Positions 27,827 to 36,610 of a stretch of DNA of 64,000 nt are shown here, in pieces (position 1 is the first letter of the stretch; every line of letters starts with the position of its first letter). Made by a program: the position numbers and the translations under genes. Origin of the DNA: Azonexus hydrophilus (GTDB lineage Bacteria > Pseudomonadota > Gammaproteobacteria > Burkholderiales > Rhodocyclaceae); NCBI RefSeq assembly GCF_905120355.1, contig NZ_CAJHOB010000001.1, positions 177,485 to 241,484 on the forward strand. The letters run 5' to 3'. The notes under the pieces are model-generated. The model saw only the letters and a list, made by a program, of their open reading frames with translations, did no database searches and was not told the DNA's origin.

Positions 27827-28350
27827 GCCGCACCTCGCTTGCCGCGCCGCCGCCAGGCCAGAGTCACCACCAGCCCGCCCACACCCGCCAGCAGGACGAG
27901 CCAGCGCGCCGTATGCGTGCTTACCGCCGCCACGCCGGGTGACTCAGCGGAACCAACCACCAAATCGCCCGCCAGCACATCGGCCGTCTCGTCCGTCAGC
28001 ACGGTAAAGGCCAGAGGGTACGCACCCGCAGGGCGCAAGCGCGCCAGCCAGGCGGCGTCATCGATCCGGTACAGACCGGCCGCTGCATCGTAAGCAGCGA
28101 CAATTTCCTCGCCCTGGGCTTCGACCGTCAGTTGCGCCGCCAGCACCGGCGTATTGTCCGGCGCCGCATCGACATACAGACGCAAGCCATCCTCGTACCA
28201 GCGGCCGACGATTTCAAATGACTCGCTCTCCGCCACCACCACCGGCACCGGTTCGACCGCCGCCGCAGCCAGACCGGCCAGCAACGCCAGCACAGCCCCC
28301 AGCGCAACCCGCCTCGGGGTTGCCGTTTTTTTCTGCCCAGGACACACCAT
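27823..28350 (-). CDS. Membrane-anchored periplasmic protein of unknown function in metal-efflux operon
   Basis: A 175-residue protein with an N-terminal hydrophobic segment (about 15-35), a beta-rich periplasmic region (about 40-135) and a C-terminal membrane helix (about 148-164) ending in RRRGKRGAA, which would be cytosolic. I do not recognise the domain. It is translationally coupled to the CzcB-like gene (ATGA overlap) and so belongs to the efflux system; it may adapt or regulate the pump. Confidence 0.7.
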   Translation of the reverse strand: MVCPGQKKTATPRRVALGAVLALLAGLAAAAVEPVPVVVAESESFEIVGRWYEDGLRLYVDAAPDNTPVLAAQLTVEAQGEEIVAAYDAAAGLYRIDDAAWLARLRPAGAYPLAFTVLTDETADVLAGDLVVGSAESPGVAAVSTHTARWLVLLAGVGGLVVTLAWRRRGKRGAA

Positions 28351-28465
28351 GGAAAATCTCCGACTGAATCAGATACAGTCGGTGGCCCGGCGGGCCCGTT
28401 CAGTCAAATGAACCGGGAAGGCTGCGCACCAGCGCAGCAAGGCACCGCAGGAATACCGCCGACAC

Positions 28466-28876
28466 TCAGGCGGCGGCGTGTTTGGGCGGTCGCTCCAGGC
28501 CCTGGGGAACGCGTGAGGTAAACACCGCCGCGTCAGCCCTGATCATGGCCTGGGTTACTGTCAGCAACGACAGCTTCGGTGCCGCCGCCAGATAGACAGG
28601 CACGTGGCCCAGCGTGTGCCCAGGGCAACAATGATGTTGTGTGCTGACGCACTGTTCCGGCGTCGCGCACCCGGCATGCTCGCTGGCGTACCCGCCATCG
28701 TGCAGGGCACACGCTTCGTGCGTATCGCCGGCGGCATGCTTCAGCGCATGCGCCGTTTCGATACTGGCGTGCCCCGCCGCCTCGCCCGCCATTTCCCAGC
28801 CAAAACCGGGCGCGAGCACGGTCAATGCCAGAACGAAGGCAAGCAGACGGGAGAGAAAAGGAAGGTGGGCCGACAT
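28466..28876 (-). CDS. His/Cys-rich small secreted protein heading the metal-efflux cluster
   Basis: A 136-residue protein with a signal-like N-terminus (about 8-25). The mature part is dense in possible metal ligands: HALKHAAGDTHEACALHDGG, then SEHAGC, EQC and TQHHCCPGHTLGH, with eleven His and six Cys in about 55 residues. No known family is certain; it recalls small CopL- or DUF2946-like proteins near copper genes. It is separated from the next gene by 115 bp, so it could have its own transcript or a leader between. Confidence 0.65.
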   Translation of the reverse strand: MSAHLPFLSRLLAFVLALTVLAPGFGWEMAGEAAGHASIETAHALKHAAGDTHEACALHDGGYASEHAGCATPEQCVSTQHHCCPGHTLGHVPVYLAAAPKLSLLTVTQAMIRADAAVFTSRVPQGLERPPKHAAA

Positions 28877-29049
28877 AGGCCGCCACTATAAACCAGCCCG
28901 CCCCTGCCGGCACGCGGCGTTACCGACAGTTACAGGAGACTCTGGCAGCGGGAACTTTCAGCGGCTGTACAGACCCTGAAGAAGGAGCACTCTGGCCAGC
29001 AGGTGGCCCCGCATGTTGTCTGTGCGATACGGACGCCCAGGAGTTGATC

Positions 29050-29430
29050 ATGACGATCTTCACCAAACGGATTTATGCCCCCGCCGCCGTCAACGACGGC
29101 TGGCGTGTGCTGGTGGATCGCCTGTGGCCCCGGGGCGTGCGCCGGGAAGAAACCGCCCTCGATCACTGGCTGAAGGAGATCGCACCCTCCGCTGAATTGC
29201 GCCGCTGGTTCGGCCATGAACTCGACAAGTGGCCTGAGTTTTCCGCCCGCTACCGGGCCGAATTGACTGCCCTGCGCCAGCGCCAGCCACAGGTACTGGC
29301 GGAACTGCGCCGACACATGGCAAGCGGCAATATCACCCTGCTCTTTGCCGCCCGTGATTGTGAGCATAACCAGGCTGTGGTGCTGAAAGCCTGGCTGGAA
29401 GACGAATTGGCCAGATCAGCACCCAGTTGA
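29050..29430 (+). CDS. DUF488 family protein
   Basis: A 126-residue cytosolic protein from the ATG at 29050, which has AGGAG at 29039-29043. It has the DUF488 (YeaO-type) features: FTKRIYAP, VDRLWPRGVRRE, LDHWLKEIAPS, LRRWFGH and TLLFAARDCEHNQAVVL. The function of the family is unknown. It is convergent with the mutarotase gene and divergent from the metal cluster. Confidence 0.9.
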   Translation: MTIFTKRIYAPAAVNDGWRVLVDRLWPRGVRREETALDHWLKEIAPSAELRRWFGHELDKWPEFSARYRAELTALRQRQPQVLAELRRHMASGNITLLFAARDCEHNQAVVLKAWLEDELARSAPS

Positions 29431-29454
29431 GCAGCGTTTGTCACATCCCGGCGG

Positions 29455-30303
29455 TCAAACCGCCAGCAAGGTCTGCCGTCCGTACCATTCCTCACCTGCG
29501 GCCAGCGTCTGCACCGTGTCAGCCGCCGCCGCTTCGATGCAGAGAAAATGCCGCCAGTCATCAGCAGGCAGATCCGGCGTGGCAGCACAGCCCGTCGCCC
29601 ACGGATTCCACAGCACCGTATCGGGAAAACCCTGCTGCTGCAGTCCCAGGCTGAGATTGCCGGCGCGCAGCAATTGCGGCCGGCGGATCTGGCGATAGAC
29701 CCGGTCTGTTGCGCCTTCGAGACACAATTCGGTGCCGCTGTCACGCTGCACGACGTCATCAGCCAGCGCATCGCGATAGTGGTGGCCGTACAAACCTTCG
29801 ACAGCAACATCTTCCACCTGCACCACCCGCAGATAAGTGTGCAGGGCGGCGGTGAAATCAAAACTGCGCTCGCCGGGATTCGTCACGCACAACTCGAGAT
29901 CGAGACGATCCGCTTCCAGCATCACCGTCAGTTCAAGCCCAAAGGCATGCGGCCAGAGGGCACGACTGTCGGCATCGTCATTGCAGGCCAGGGTCAGCAA
30001 CGCGTAATCATCGCCACTGCGCTCGCTGGCAACCGACCAGGCGCGCGTCCGCACCAGTCCATGTCGGGGCAGCGGCCCAAGCGTGCCGAATTGCGGAAAG
30101 CAGACCGGAACCCCACCACGGATGGCGCTGGCACCGTCGAAGCGCGCCTGCTCCGAAAGATAGAGGCGTTCGCGCCCGTCCGGCGTCCGCCACGACAGCA
30201 CCTGGGCGCCGAACAGGCTGACAGTGGCCTCGCTGCCCTGCGGGCCGTGCAGGCGCAGCGCAGGCTGGCCGTGAAAATCGATGTGTGCGATGGAAGTCGT
30301 CAT
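29455..30303 (-). CDS. D-hexose-6-phosphate mutarotase (YeaD-like)
   Basis: A 282-residue galactose-mutarotase-fold protein. The family blocks GAQVLSWRTPDGRERLYLS, RGGVPVCFPQFG, HGLVRTRAW and the catalytic-region LHTYLRV (His) are present, and the late Glu lies in IEAAA. It interconverts alpha and beta anomers of glucose-6-phosphate. Coupled to the DUF3301 gene by an ATGA overlap. Confidence 0.9.
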   Translation of the reverse strand: MTTSIAHIDFHGQPALRLHGPQGSEATVSLFGAQVLSWRTPDGRERLYLSEQARFDGASAIRGGVPVCFPQFGTLGPLPRHGLVRTRAWSVASERSGDDYALLTLACNDDADSRALWPHAFGLELTVMLEADRLDLELCVTNPGERSFDFTAALHTYLRVVQVEDVAVEGLYGHHYRDALADDVVQRDSGTELCLEGATDRVYRQIRRPQLLRAGNLSLGLQQQGFPDTVLWNPWATGCAATPDLPADDWRHFLCIEAAAADTVQTLAAGEEWYGRQTLLAV

Positions 30304-30653
30304 ATTTCTGTATCAGAGCGGGAAGAGGAAGACACCGGAACCACGTAAAGCTGCGGCCGTAACTGCAACCATTCGATCTCGTGGCCAAGCAGGGCAACCT
30401 TGCCCGGGCGGCGGTTATCGCCGGTATCGCTGTATTCGAAAGCGTACTGGCGGCGGATTTTCAGATGCCCGGCCGCATCGCGGGCAAAACCACAAAAACG
30501 CCCCAGCACCGTCTCATCGAGCAGCTGCACCCCTTCCTCGCGGCAGGCAGCGCGCACCGCCAGCACCCCGGCCTCGCGGGCTTTCAGGCTGTCCAGCCAG
30601 TACCAGACCAGCGCAGCGACAAAGAGGATGAAAAAGCTTTCGATGAGCGGCAT
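30300..30653 (-). CDS. DUF3301 family membrane-anchored protein
   Basis: A 117-residue protein from the ATG at 30653. One N-terminal membrane helix (about 3-20, ending VWYWLDSLKAREAG) is followed by a soluble domain with CREEGVQLLDETV and RRQYAFEYSDTGDNRRPG, the DUF3301 hallmarks. Function is unknown. It overlaps the next gene by four bases and is divergent from rlmJ with only 22 bp between starts. Confidence 0.85.
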   Translation of the reverse strand: MPLIESFFILFVAALVWYWLDSLKAREAGVLAVRAACREEGVQLLDETVLGRFCGFARDAAGHLKIRRQYAFEYSDTGDNRRPGKVALLGHEIEWLQLRPQLYVVPVSSSSRSDTEI

Positions 30654-30675
30654 AGCGGCGCAGTATACTGCCCCC

Positions 30676-31536
30676 ATGCTCAGTTACCGCCACGCCTATC
30701 ACGCCGGCAACCACGCCGATGTGCTCAAACACCTGATCCTTCTGCAGATCGCCCACTACATGGGGGAGAAAGCTGCGCCCTTCTGGATCATCGACACTCA
30801 TGCCGGCGCCGGCTGTTACACGCTGGATGCGCCACACGCCATGAAACTCGCCGAATGGCAGGAAGGCATCGGCCGGCTGTGGCAGGCCAGTGGCTTGCCC
30901 CCGGCGGCAGCCGATTACCTCGATTTCGTCCGCATGCTCAACCCGGACGGTGCGCTCAAGCACTACCCCGGCTCCCCCTGGCTGGCGCGCCAGTGTCTGC
31001 GCGACAGTGACCGCCTGCGCCTGTTCGAGCTGCACAGCAGCGATGCCCGGCTCCTGCGTGAAAACTTCCGCACTGCCGGTCGCCAGGTGAACATCACCGA
31101 GGGCGACGGCCTCGCCGGCCTGAAAGCCCTGCTCCCCCCGCCGCCGCGCCGGGCACTGGTGCTGATCGATCCCTCCTACGAAACCAGCAACGATTACAGT
31201 GCCGTCATCAAAACCCTGCAGGACGCGCTAACCCGCTTTGCCACCGGCACCTACGCCCTGTGGTACCCGCTGTTGCCCAAGCGCGAAGCGCGCGAACTCC
31301 CGGAACGCCTGAAACGCCTGGGCCGCGACAGCCGACACAAATTCAACTGGCTCAACGCCAGCCTGAAAGTCCGCGCACCGGACCGGCAGGGGTTCGGCAT
31401 GTACGGCAGCGGCATGTTCATCATCAACCCGCCGTGGACGCTGGAAAAAACCCTGCACGCCACCCTCCCAGTGCTCACCCGCCTCCTCGCCCAAGACGAC
31501 AACGCCCGTTACGTGCTGGAAAGCGAAACGGACTAG
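30676..31536 (+). CDS. rlmJ: 23S rRNA (adenine(2030)-N(6))-methyltransferase RlmJ
   Basis: A 286-residue SAM-dependent methyltransferase from the ATG at 30676. The start LSYRHAYHAGNHADVLKHL is diagnostic. The motif IV is LIDPSYE where many relatives have DPPYE, and the GMFIINPPW block follows late in the protein. It methylates A2030 of 23S rRNA. Confidence 0.93.
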   Translation: MLSYRHAYHAGNHADVLKHLILLQIAHYMGEKAAPFWIIDTHAGAGCYTLDAPHAMKLAEWQEGIGRLWQASGLPPAAADYLDFVRMLNPDGALKHYPGSPWLARQCLRDSDRLRLFELHSSDARLLRENFRTAGRQVNITEGDGLAGLKALLPPPPRRALVLIDPSYETSNDYSAVIKTLQDALTRFATGTYALWYPLLPKREARELPERLKRLGRDSRHKFNWLNASLKVRAPDRQGFGMYGSGMFIINPPWTLEKTLHATLPVLTRLLAQDDNARYVLESETD

Positions 31537-31568
31537 CTGGGTTCCGCCTGCGCGGCATCGCCGCCGCC

Positions 31569-31934
31569 TCAACCAAGCCGGGTATATTTCTCCCTCGAGC
31601 CGCGCGCTTTGGCGACCGGGTATTTGGCGGCGTTTTTTACCAGCTTGGCCTGTGCTGCCGCGCACAGGTCGATGCCGGCCTGCTCGGCGATCAGGATCAG
31701 GTAAAGCAACACATCGGCGCATTCGTCGGCCAGGGCTTCGGCCTGCACCGGGTCAGCCGGCAGCGCCTCCACTTCTTCGTCGCGCCGCCATTGCGTCAAT
31801 TCCAACAACTCCGCCGCTTCCAGATTGAGCGAAACGATGAGGTTCTTCAACGAATGGAATTGCCGCCAGTCACGCGCATCGCGAAACGCGAGCACGGCGG
31901 CACGCACGGCCGCCAGGTCGTTTGCCTCCGGCAT
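31569..31934 (-). CDS. MazG-like nucleotide pyrophosphohydrolase
   Basis: A 121-residue all-alpha NTP pyrophosphohydrolase (RS21-C6/dCTPase-like). The metal-binding signature is visible: LEAAELLEL (EExxE-type) and DECADVLLYLILIA (ExxD). It probably removes pyrophosphate from non-canonical or dC nucleotides to clean the pool. It lies 2 bp downstream of the truncated haemoglobin gene, so the two are cotranscribed. Confidence 0.88.
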   Translation of the reverse strand: MPEANDLAAVRAAVLAFRDARDWRQFHSLKNLIVSLNLEAAELLELTQWRRDEEVEALPADPVQAEALADECADVLLYLILIAEQAGIDLCAAAQAKLVKNAAKYPVAKARGSREKYTRLG

Positions 31935-31936
31935 CG

Positions 31937-32323
31937 TCAGCCGGCCTGGTTACGCATGAAATCGGCGGTGTTGAAGAAATTCTGCAGCAGCTTCATGCGC
32001 AATTCCTCGGCGATGCCCACATCGTCCATCGCCAGCAACATGCAGGCCACCCACTGGTCGCGCTCTTTTTCGCCGATGGCGAAGGGCATGTGCCGCTGGC
32101 GCAGGCGGGGATGGCCATATTCCTCAACGAACAGATCCGGACCACCAAACCAGCCGGAAAGGAATTTGTAGAGCTTGTCACGCGAGCTGCTCAGGTCTTC
32201 CGGGTGCATGGCGCGCAACTCGGCGAACTGCGGGGCTTCCGCCATGCGCTGATAAAAACGCTCGCACAGTTGGGCAACAGCGGCAGCGCCGCCAATTTTT
32301 TCGTATGTGGTTTCCTGGGACAT
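31937..32323 (-). CDS. Group II truncated haemoglobin
   Basis: A 128-residue 2-over-2 globin. Visible family features: FYQRM (B10 Tyr), LSGWFGGPDLFVEEYGHPRLRQRHMPF with the proximal His in RHMPF and the Trp of the WFGGP turn, and the C-terminal FFNTADFM. Group II globins bind O2 and NO and are linked to nitrosative or oxidative protection. First gene of a pair with the MazG-like protein. Confidence 0.92.
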   Translation of the reverse strand: MSQETTYEKIGGAAAVAQLCERFYQRMAEAPQFAELRAMHPEDLSSSRDKLYKFLSGWFGGPDLFVEEYGHPRLRQRHMPFAIGEKERDQWVACMLLAMDDVGIAEELRMKLLQNFFNTADFMRNQAG

Positions 32324-32394
32324 GGGCAGTAGGTAAAGGATTAAAAAAGGAACAGGGGAAAATAGCTACTCGTAAAATTTGGCTGAAGCTCACT

Positions 32395-33294
32395 TCATCG
32401 CTCGCATCTTTTCTCGCTTTGCGCCTTGGCATATTGCGCCTGAAGTTCAGGAGCAAGCCCGACAACCAAGGCCCGCACATTGTCCTGCTTCGTCTTGGTC
32501 ACAGCCCCCGGGCTATGCTGGCAAATCACGTCCGCGACATCAGAAGGTGCTTGACCATTCTCGGAGATGCTTTCGACGATGGTCTTTCGCTCGACATCAG
32601 CCCAGTCCACGCCATCAAAGCCATGCACCTTGGTGGCTTCGGTAGCGTATTGCCAGAAGGTGTGTGCCGCTCCAGCACGTTTTTCCAGAAGAGGCAGGTC
32701 TGCGAATCGCTGCGCCATAATGCGTTCGCTTTCTACTTCACGCGCCAGAGCGACCGCATCCCGCAGATTTAATCTCAGCATGGCCTCTCCGCCGATGTAA
32801 CCCGCCAAGGCACTTGTAGCGCGCTGTTCGATCGCATCAGCACTCGTCAGGCCAAGTCGAACCAAAGCGGCAATATCATCCTTGTCATTGTCGGCGAACC
32901 GGGCAATCTTGCTGACTGCCAAATCAAGGGGGGAGAGGACATAAAGCCGAATATTCTCTATCCCCATATCCAAGGGAATAGCATCTTCGGTATGGTCCTC
33001 GTGCAGCAAGGCAAAGGTCGAGTTGTAATTGGTGTCGAAATGGACGGCCCCGCGAGTCCCATCTTCCAGCGTGACATCGACGATCAAATCGTTGGGAATG
33101 AATACGCGCGCACCGAACTCCGCATCAACATCCGTTGTGACACGATCTGACGTGTAGAGATGAACGGCCATGCCCCCAGCCAAATAGACATTCACCGGGC
33201 TACGGAGCGAGAGTCTTTCTTCAAGTTGCCTGAACAGCTCTCTCAGCCCTTCGGCAAGGGCGGTTTGGGTATGGAATAGAGGACTTGCTGGCAT
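32395..33294 (-). CDS. DUF6036-like nucleotidyltransferase, possibly of a toxin-antitoxin-like pair
   Basis: A 299-residue protein from the ATG at 33294. Residues 36-60 (VNVYLAGGMAVHLY..RVTTDVDAEF) carry the GG turn and Asp55/Asp57 of the polymerase-beta nucleotidyltransferase fold, as in DUF6036 and AbiEii-like proteins. The last ~80 residues (HSPGAVTKTKQDNVRA) are a separate helical region that recalls C-terminal modules of plasmid mobilisation or primase proteins; this is a weak impression. It follows a small gene with a 4-bp gap. Codons are less GC-rich than neighbours, which fits horizontal transfer. Confidence 0.7.
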   Translation of the reverse strand: MPASPLFHTQTALAEGLRELFRQLEERLSLRSPVNVYLAGGMAVHLYTSDRVTTDVDAEFGARVFIPNDLIVDVTLEDGTRGAVHFDTNYNSTFALLHEDHTEDAIPLDMGIENIRLYVLSPLDLAVSKIARFADNDKDDIAALVRLGLTSADAIEQRATSALAGYIGGEAMLRLNLRDAVALAREVESERIMAQRFADLPLLEKRAGAAHTFWQYATEATKVHGFDGVDWADVERKTIVESISENGQAPSDVADVICQHSPGAVTKTKQDNVRALVVGLAPELQAQYAKAQSEKRCER

Positions 33295-33298
33295 CACC

Positions 33299-33589
33299 TC
33301 AGCCCCAGTGCAGTTGACGCGAAAGCATATCGCGCAAACGCGGCAAGCTCATCACCCAACCTCGCCTGACGACTTCAGCCGAACTTAGCCGCTCATTCGG
33401 ATGCGCCGCAAAATACCGATCGCTCGCTTGCATCAGGCACTTCGACTCGGTTGGAAACTGTGACTGCACAACCATGGCGGCCAACTGAAACACGTTGGCC
33501 TCTTTCTGATCCTGTGCCGTCTGCGTGGCTTCCCGAGCGACTGCCGAGCATCGGGCAAGCAGTGCAGATTCAACATCTCTAGCCGTCAT
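33299..33589 (-). CDS. Small partner protein of the nucleotidyltransferase (unknown function)
   Basis: A 96-residue soluble, mostly helical protein. The start is the ATG at 33589 with GGAGG eight bases upstream. It has no recognised domain and ends RRGWVMSLPRLRDMLSRQLHWG. It directly precedes the nucleotidyltransferase gene (4 bp), as antitoxin-type partners often do. Pairing suggests an antitoxin or accessory subunit, but this is inference. Confidence 0.6.
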   Translation of the reverse strand: MTARDVESALLARCSAVAREATQTAQDQKEANVFQLAAMVVQSQFPTESKCLMQASDRYFAAHPNERLSSAEVVRRGWVMSLPRLRDMLSRQLHWG

Positions 33590-33742
33590 TGAAGCCACCT
33601 CCGAGACAACAAGAATTCACGATTTGCGACCACAAAACTGTACAGCGTAACCACGCTGCCAGCAAAAGCGTTTGCAACTTTTGCTTGGAGTGACGTACAT
33701 ACCCCGTCTTTGGCGCCCACACTTTTACAAACAGCCGGAAAA

Positions 33743-36013
33743 TCAACGCGGCGTTTTACGTGTTGCAGGTTTGCCCGCTGGCTTGCCGCTCGTCTTGCCT
33801 GCACTCTGCCCGCTGGCAGGGCGCACGCCAGAAACACGGGCGGGATAGGCTTTCTTGCCGGGCACGGCCTTGCTGGCCGCGAAAGGCTTGGCCGGGGCGG
33901 CGGGTTTGCCGCCAACCGCTTTTTTCTGCGCACAATTCAGGCCGGTGCCGGCGGGCTGCCAGGCGGGGACGAGTTGTCGCTTGCCATTGCCGATCAGGTC
34001 AGTGCGCCCCATCTCCTGCAGCGCCTCGCGCAGCAGCGGCCAGTTGTCCGGATCGTGATAACGCAGGAAGGCCTTGTGCAGCCGGCGCTGGCGGGCACCA
34101 CGCACGGCCCCGACGCTTTCACCGCCCTGGCGCTGCAGCTTGCGCAGGGGATTTTTTTCGGTGTGGTACATGGTGGTTGCCAGCGCCATGGGCGTGGGCA
34201 CGAACGCCTGCACCTGATCGAGGCGGAAATTGTTTTTTTTCAGCCACAGCGCCAGGTTGAGCATGTCCTCGTCGGTCGTACCGGGGTGAGCGGCGATGAA
34301 GTAGGGGATCAGGTACTGCTCCTTGCCGGCCTCGCGCGAGAAGCGATCGAACAATTGCTTGAAGCGGTCATAGGCCCCGATGCCGGGCTTCATCATCTTT
34401 GACAGCGGGCCGGCCTCGGTATGTTCCGGCGCAATTTTCAGGTAGCCCCCGACATGGTGCGTGACCAGCTCGCGGATGTACTCCGGCGAGCGCACCGCCA
34501 GGTCGTAACGCAAACCGGAGCCAATCTGGATCTTCTTCACGCCTTTCAGGCTGCGCGCCTTGCGGTAAAGCGAAATCAACGGCGCGTGGTCAGTGTTCAT
34601 GTTCTCGCAGATGTCCGGATAGACACAGGACAAACGACGGCAGGCGGCTTCGATTTTTTCGTCCTTGCACTTCAGGTGATACATGTTGGCGGTCGGGCCG
34701 CCAAGATCGGACACCACGCCGGTAAAGCCCGGAGTCTTGTCGCGCATCTCCTCGATTTCGCGCAGCACCGACGCTTCCGAGCGGCTCTGGATGATGCGAC
34801 CTTCGTGTTCGGTGATGGAACAGAACGTGCAGCCGCCAAAGCAGCCACGCATGATGTTCACCGAAAAGCGGATCATCTCCCAGGCGGGAATTTTGGCCTC
34901 ACCGTACGCCGGATGCGGCCGCCGTGCGTAGGGCAATTCGTAGACGCCATCGAGTTCGGCAGTCGTCAGCGGCAACGGCGGCGGGTTCAGCCAGACATCG
35001 CGCTCGCCGTGCGCCTGCACCAGCGCGCGGGCATTGCCCGGATTCGATTCGAGGTGAAAGGTGCGCGAAGCATGCGCGTACAGCACCGGATCGCCTTTGA
35101 CCTGCTCGTAGGACGGCAACCTGACCACGGTATGCGCCCGCTCGCTGCGCCAGGCGCGCAAACGTTCTTCCCGGCTGACCAGCCGCACCGTCTTCTCGAC
35201 CGCCACGGGCTTCGCGGCAGCCGGGCTTTCCTCGGCATCGTAGGGATTCTTCGGCCGCTCCACCGGCCCCGGCGTATCGATCTCGGTCGAGTCGAGTTGC
35301 GACCACTCTGCCCCGGGCAGCCAGCCGGGCGGCACCATGAAGGCCGTGCCACGCAAATCGCGGATGCTGCTGATCGGTTCGCCCTGCGCCAGACGGTGCG
35401 CCACCTCGACCAGCGCCCGCTCGGCATTGCCGAAGATGAGCAGATCGGCCTTCGAGTCGGGTAGTACCGAACGGCGCACCTTGTCCGACCAGTAATCGTA
35501 ATGGGCGATGCGGCGCAGGCTGGCTTCGATCGAACCGATCACCACCGGCACGCCGGAGAACGCTTCGCGGCAACGCTGGGCATAGACCGTCAATGCCCGG
35601 TCCGGGCGCTTGTCGGCGACGGCATGCGGCGTATAGGCATCATCCGAGCGCGGCTTGCGGTCGGCGGTATAACGGTTGATCATCGAATCCATGTTGCCGG
35701 CGGTGACGCCGAAAAACAGATTCGGTTTGCCCAGGCGGCGGAAATCCGCTGCCGAATGCCAATCCGGCTGACTGATGATGCCCACCCGGAATCCCTGTGC
35801 CTCCAGCAAACGACCGGTCAGCGCCATGCCAAAGCTGGGATGATCGATATAGGCGTCACCCGTGATCAGGATGATGTCGCAGGAATCCCAGCCCAGCTGC
35901 TCCATCTCGGCGCGCGACATGGGCAGGAAAGGCGCCGGGCCGAAGCGGTGCGCCCAGAACTTGCGGCGGGAAAACAGGGGCGGCGTGCTGGCAAAGTCGG
36001 AAAAAGTGTGCAT
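33743..36013 (-). CDS. YgiQ-family radical SAM protein
   Basis: A 756-residue protein from the ATG at 36013 (MHTFSDF). The YgiQ N-terminal cobalamin-binding-like domain ([17 protein letters not shown]) is followed by the radical SAM core with the 4Fe-4S ligands Cys391, Cys395 and Cys398 (GCFGGCTFC) and [11 protein letters not shown]. The C-terminus is a Lys/Ala/Pro-rich, low-complexity tail of about 70 residues. The reaction catalysed by YgiQ is not known. It is monocistronic; the tail is probably disordered and basic, perhaps for RNA contact. Confidence 0.93.
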   Translation of the reverse strand: MHTFSDFASTPPLFSRRKFWAHRFGPAPFLPMSRAEMEQLGWDSCDIILITGDAYIDHPSFGMALTGRLLEAQGFRVGIISQPDWHSAADFRRLGKPNLFFGVTAGNMDSMINRYTADRKPRSDDAYTPHAVADKRPDRALTVYAQRCREAFSGVPVVIGSIEASLRRIAHYDYWSDKVRRSVLPDSKADLLIFGNAERALVEVAHRLAQGEPISSIRDLRGTAFMVPPGWLPGAEWSQLDSTEIDTPGPVERPKNPYDAEESPAAAKPVAVEKTVRLVSREERLRAWRSERAHTVVRLPSYEQVKGDPVLYAHASRTFHLESNPGNARALVQAHGERDVWLNPPPLPLTTAELDGVYELPYARRPHPAYGEAKIPAWEMIRFSVNIMRGCFGGCTFCSITEHEGRIIQSRSEASVLREIEEMRDKTPGFTGVVSDLGGPTANMYHLKCKDEKIEAACRRLSCVYPDICENMNTDHAPLISLYRKARSLKGVKKIQIGSGLRYDLAVRSPEYIRELVTHHVGGYLKIAPEHTEAGPLSKMMKPGIGAYDRFKQLFDRFSREAGKEQYLIPYFIAAHPGTTDEDMLNLALWLKKNNFRLDQVQAFVPTPMALATTMYHTEKNPLRKLQRQGGESVGAVRGARQRRLHKAFLRYHDPDNWPLLREALQEMGRTDLIGNGKRQLVPAWQPAGTGLNCAQKKAVGGKPAAPAKPFAASKAVPGKKAYPARVSGVRPASGQSAGKTSGKPAGKPATRKTPR

Positions 36014-36262
36014 GCAATATTTTACATAATGGATGAAGAGAGCGTGGCATACTCCCCCGCTTGATGATTCACGCAGCCTGCGGGCGCGGTCGCTTGCCAC
36101 AGCGGCGCACAGGAGTCCGGAAGCGGGTGCCACGCTGTAGTGTTGCGGTGGTCCGCCCTGCCGCCTCCGGACTTGCTGCGGCAGATTGCTTTTGCTGTTT
36201 CCGTTGCGTTCCTGGCAGGAGTGTCAGGATCAAACCTCTGTTCAATTCGATCTGACCCGACG
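36014..36262. other. Divergent intergenic region between ygiQ and the STAS gene
   Basis: No gene is convincing in these 249 bp. An inverted repeat AGTCCGGA (36114-36121) / TCCGGACT (36166-36173) with a long loop is present and could be regulatory, but it may be chance in GC-rich DNA. The promoters of both flanking genes must lie here. Confidence 0.5.
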
Positions 36263-36610
36263 ATGAAACTCCCTGTTTACGAACAAAAAGGCACCCGCGT
36301 CGCACGTGTTACGGGGCGTATAGACCAGGCGGTCACAGAAGAGTTCACTCAGGAACTGAAACCTTTGCTGGAACAGTGCGCCGCCGGCCAACCCGCATTG
36401 ATTCTCGATTTCTCCGGTGTGGTTTACATCAGTTCCGCCGGCTTGCGCGTACTCATGCTGGCCGCGCGTCAGGCCAAGGCGCAGCGCGGCAGTTTCGCCC
36501 TGGCCGCGCTGACGCCGCTGGTGCAGGAAGTGTTCACGATCAGCCGTTTCAATCTGATCGTCCCCTGTTACGCCACCGTGAACGCAGCCTGCGAGGTGCT
36601 CGGCACATGA
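36263..36610 (+). CDS. STAS-domain anti-sigma factor antagonist
   Basis: A 115-residue single STAS domain. The block LILDFSGVVYISSAGLRVLM carries the phosphorylatable serine pair Ser57/Ser58, as in SpoIIAA and RsbV. Such proteins switch partners between a kinase-bound and a free state and are dephosphorylated by SpoIIE/RsbU-type phosphatases; one of these is encoded two genes downstream. No RsbW-type kinase is visible in the window. Its stop overlaps the next start (ATGA). Confidence 0.9.
   Translation: MKLPVYEQKGTRVARVTGRIDQAVTEEFTQELKPLLEQCAAGQPALILDFSGVVYISSAGLRVLMLAARQAKAQRGSFALAALTPLVQEVFTISRFNLIVPCYATVNAACEVLGT

Noticed and set aside
36114..36173. AGTCCGGA/TCCGGACT inverted repeat before the STAS gene as an operator
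   Set aside because: The 44-base loop is long and no second copy is present, so it is noted only as part of the intergenic region.
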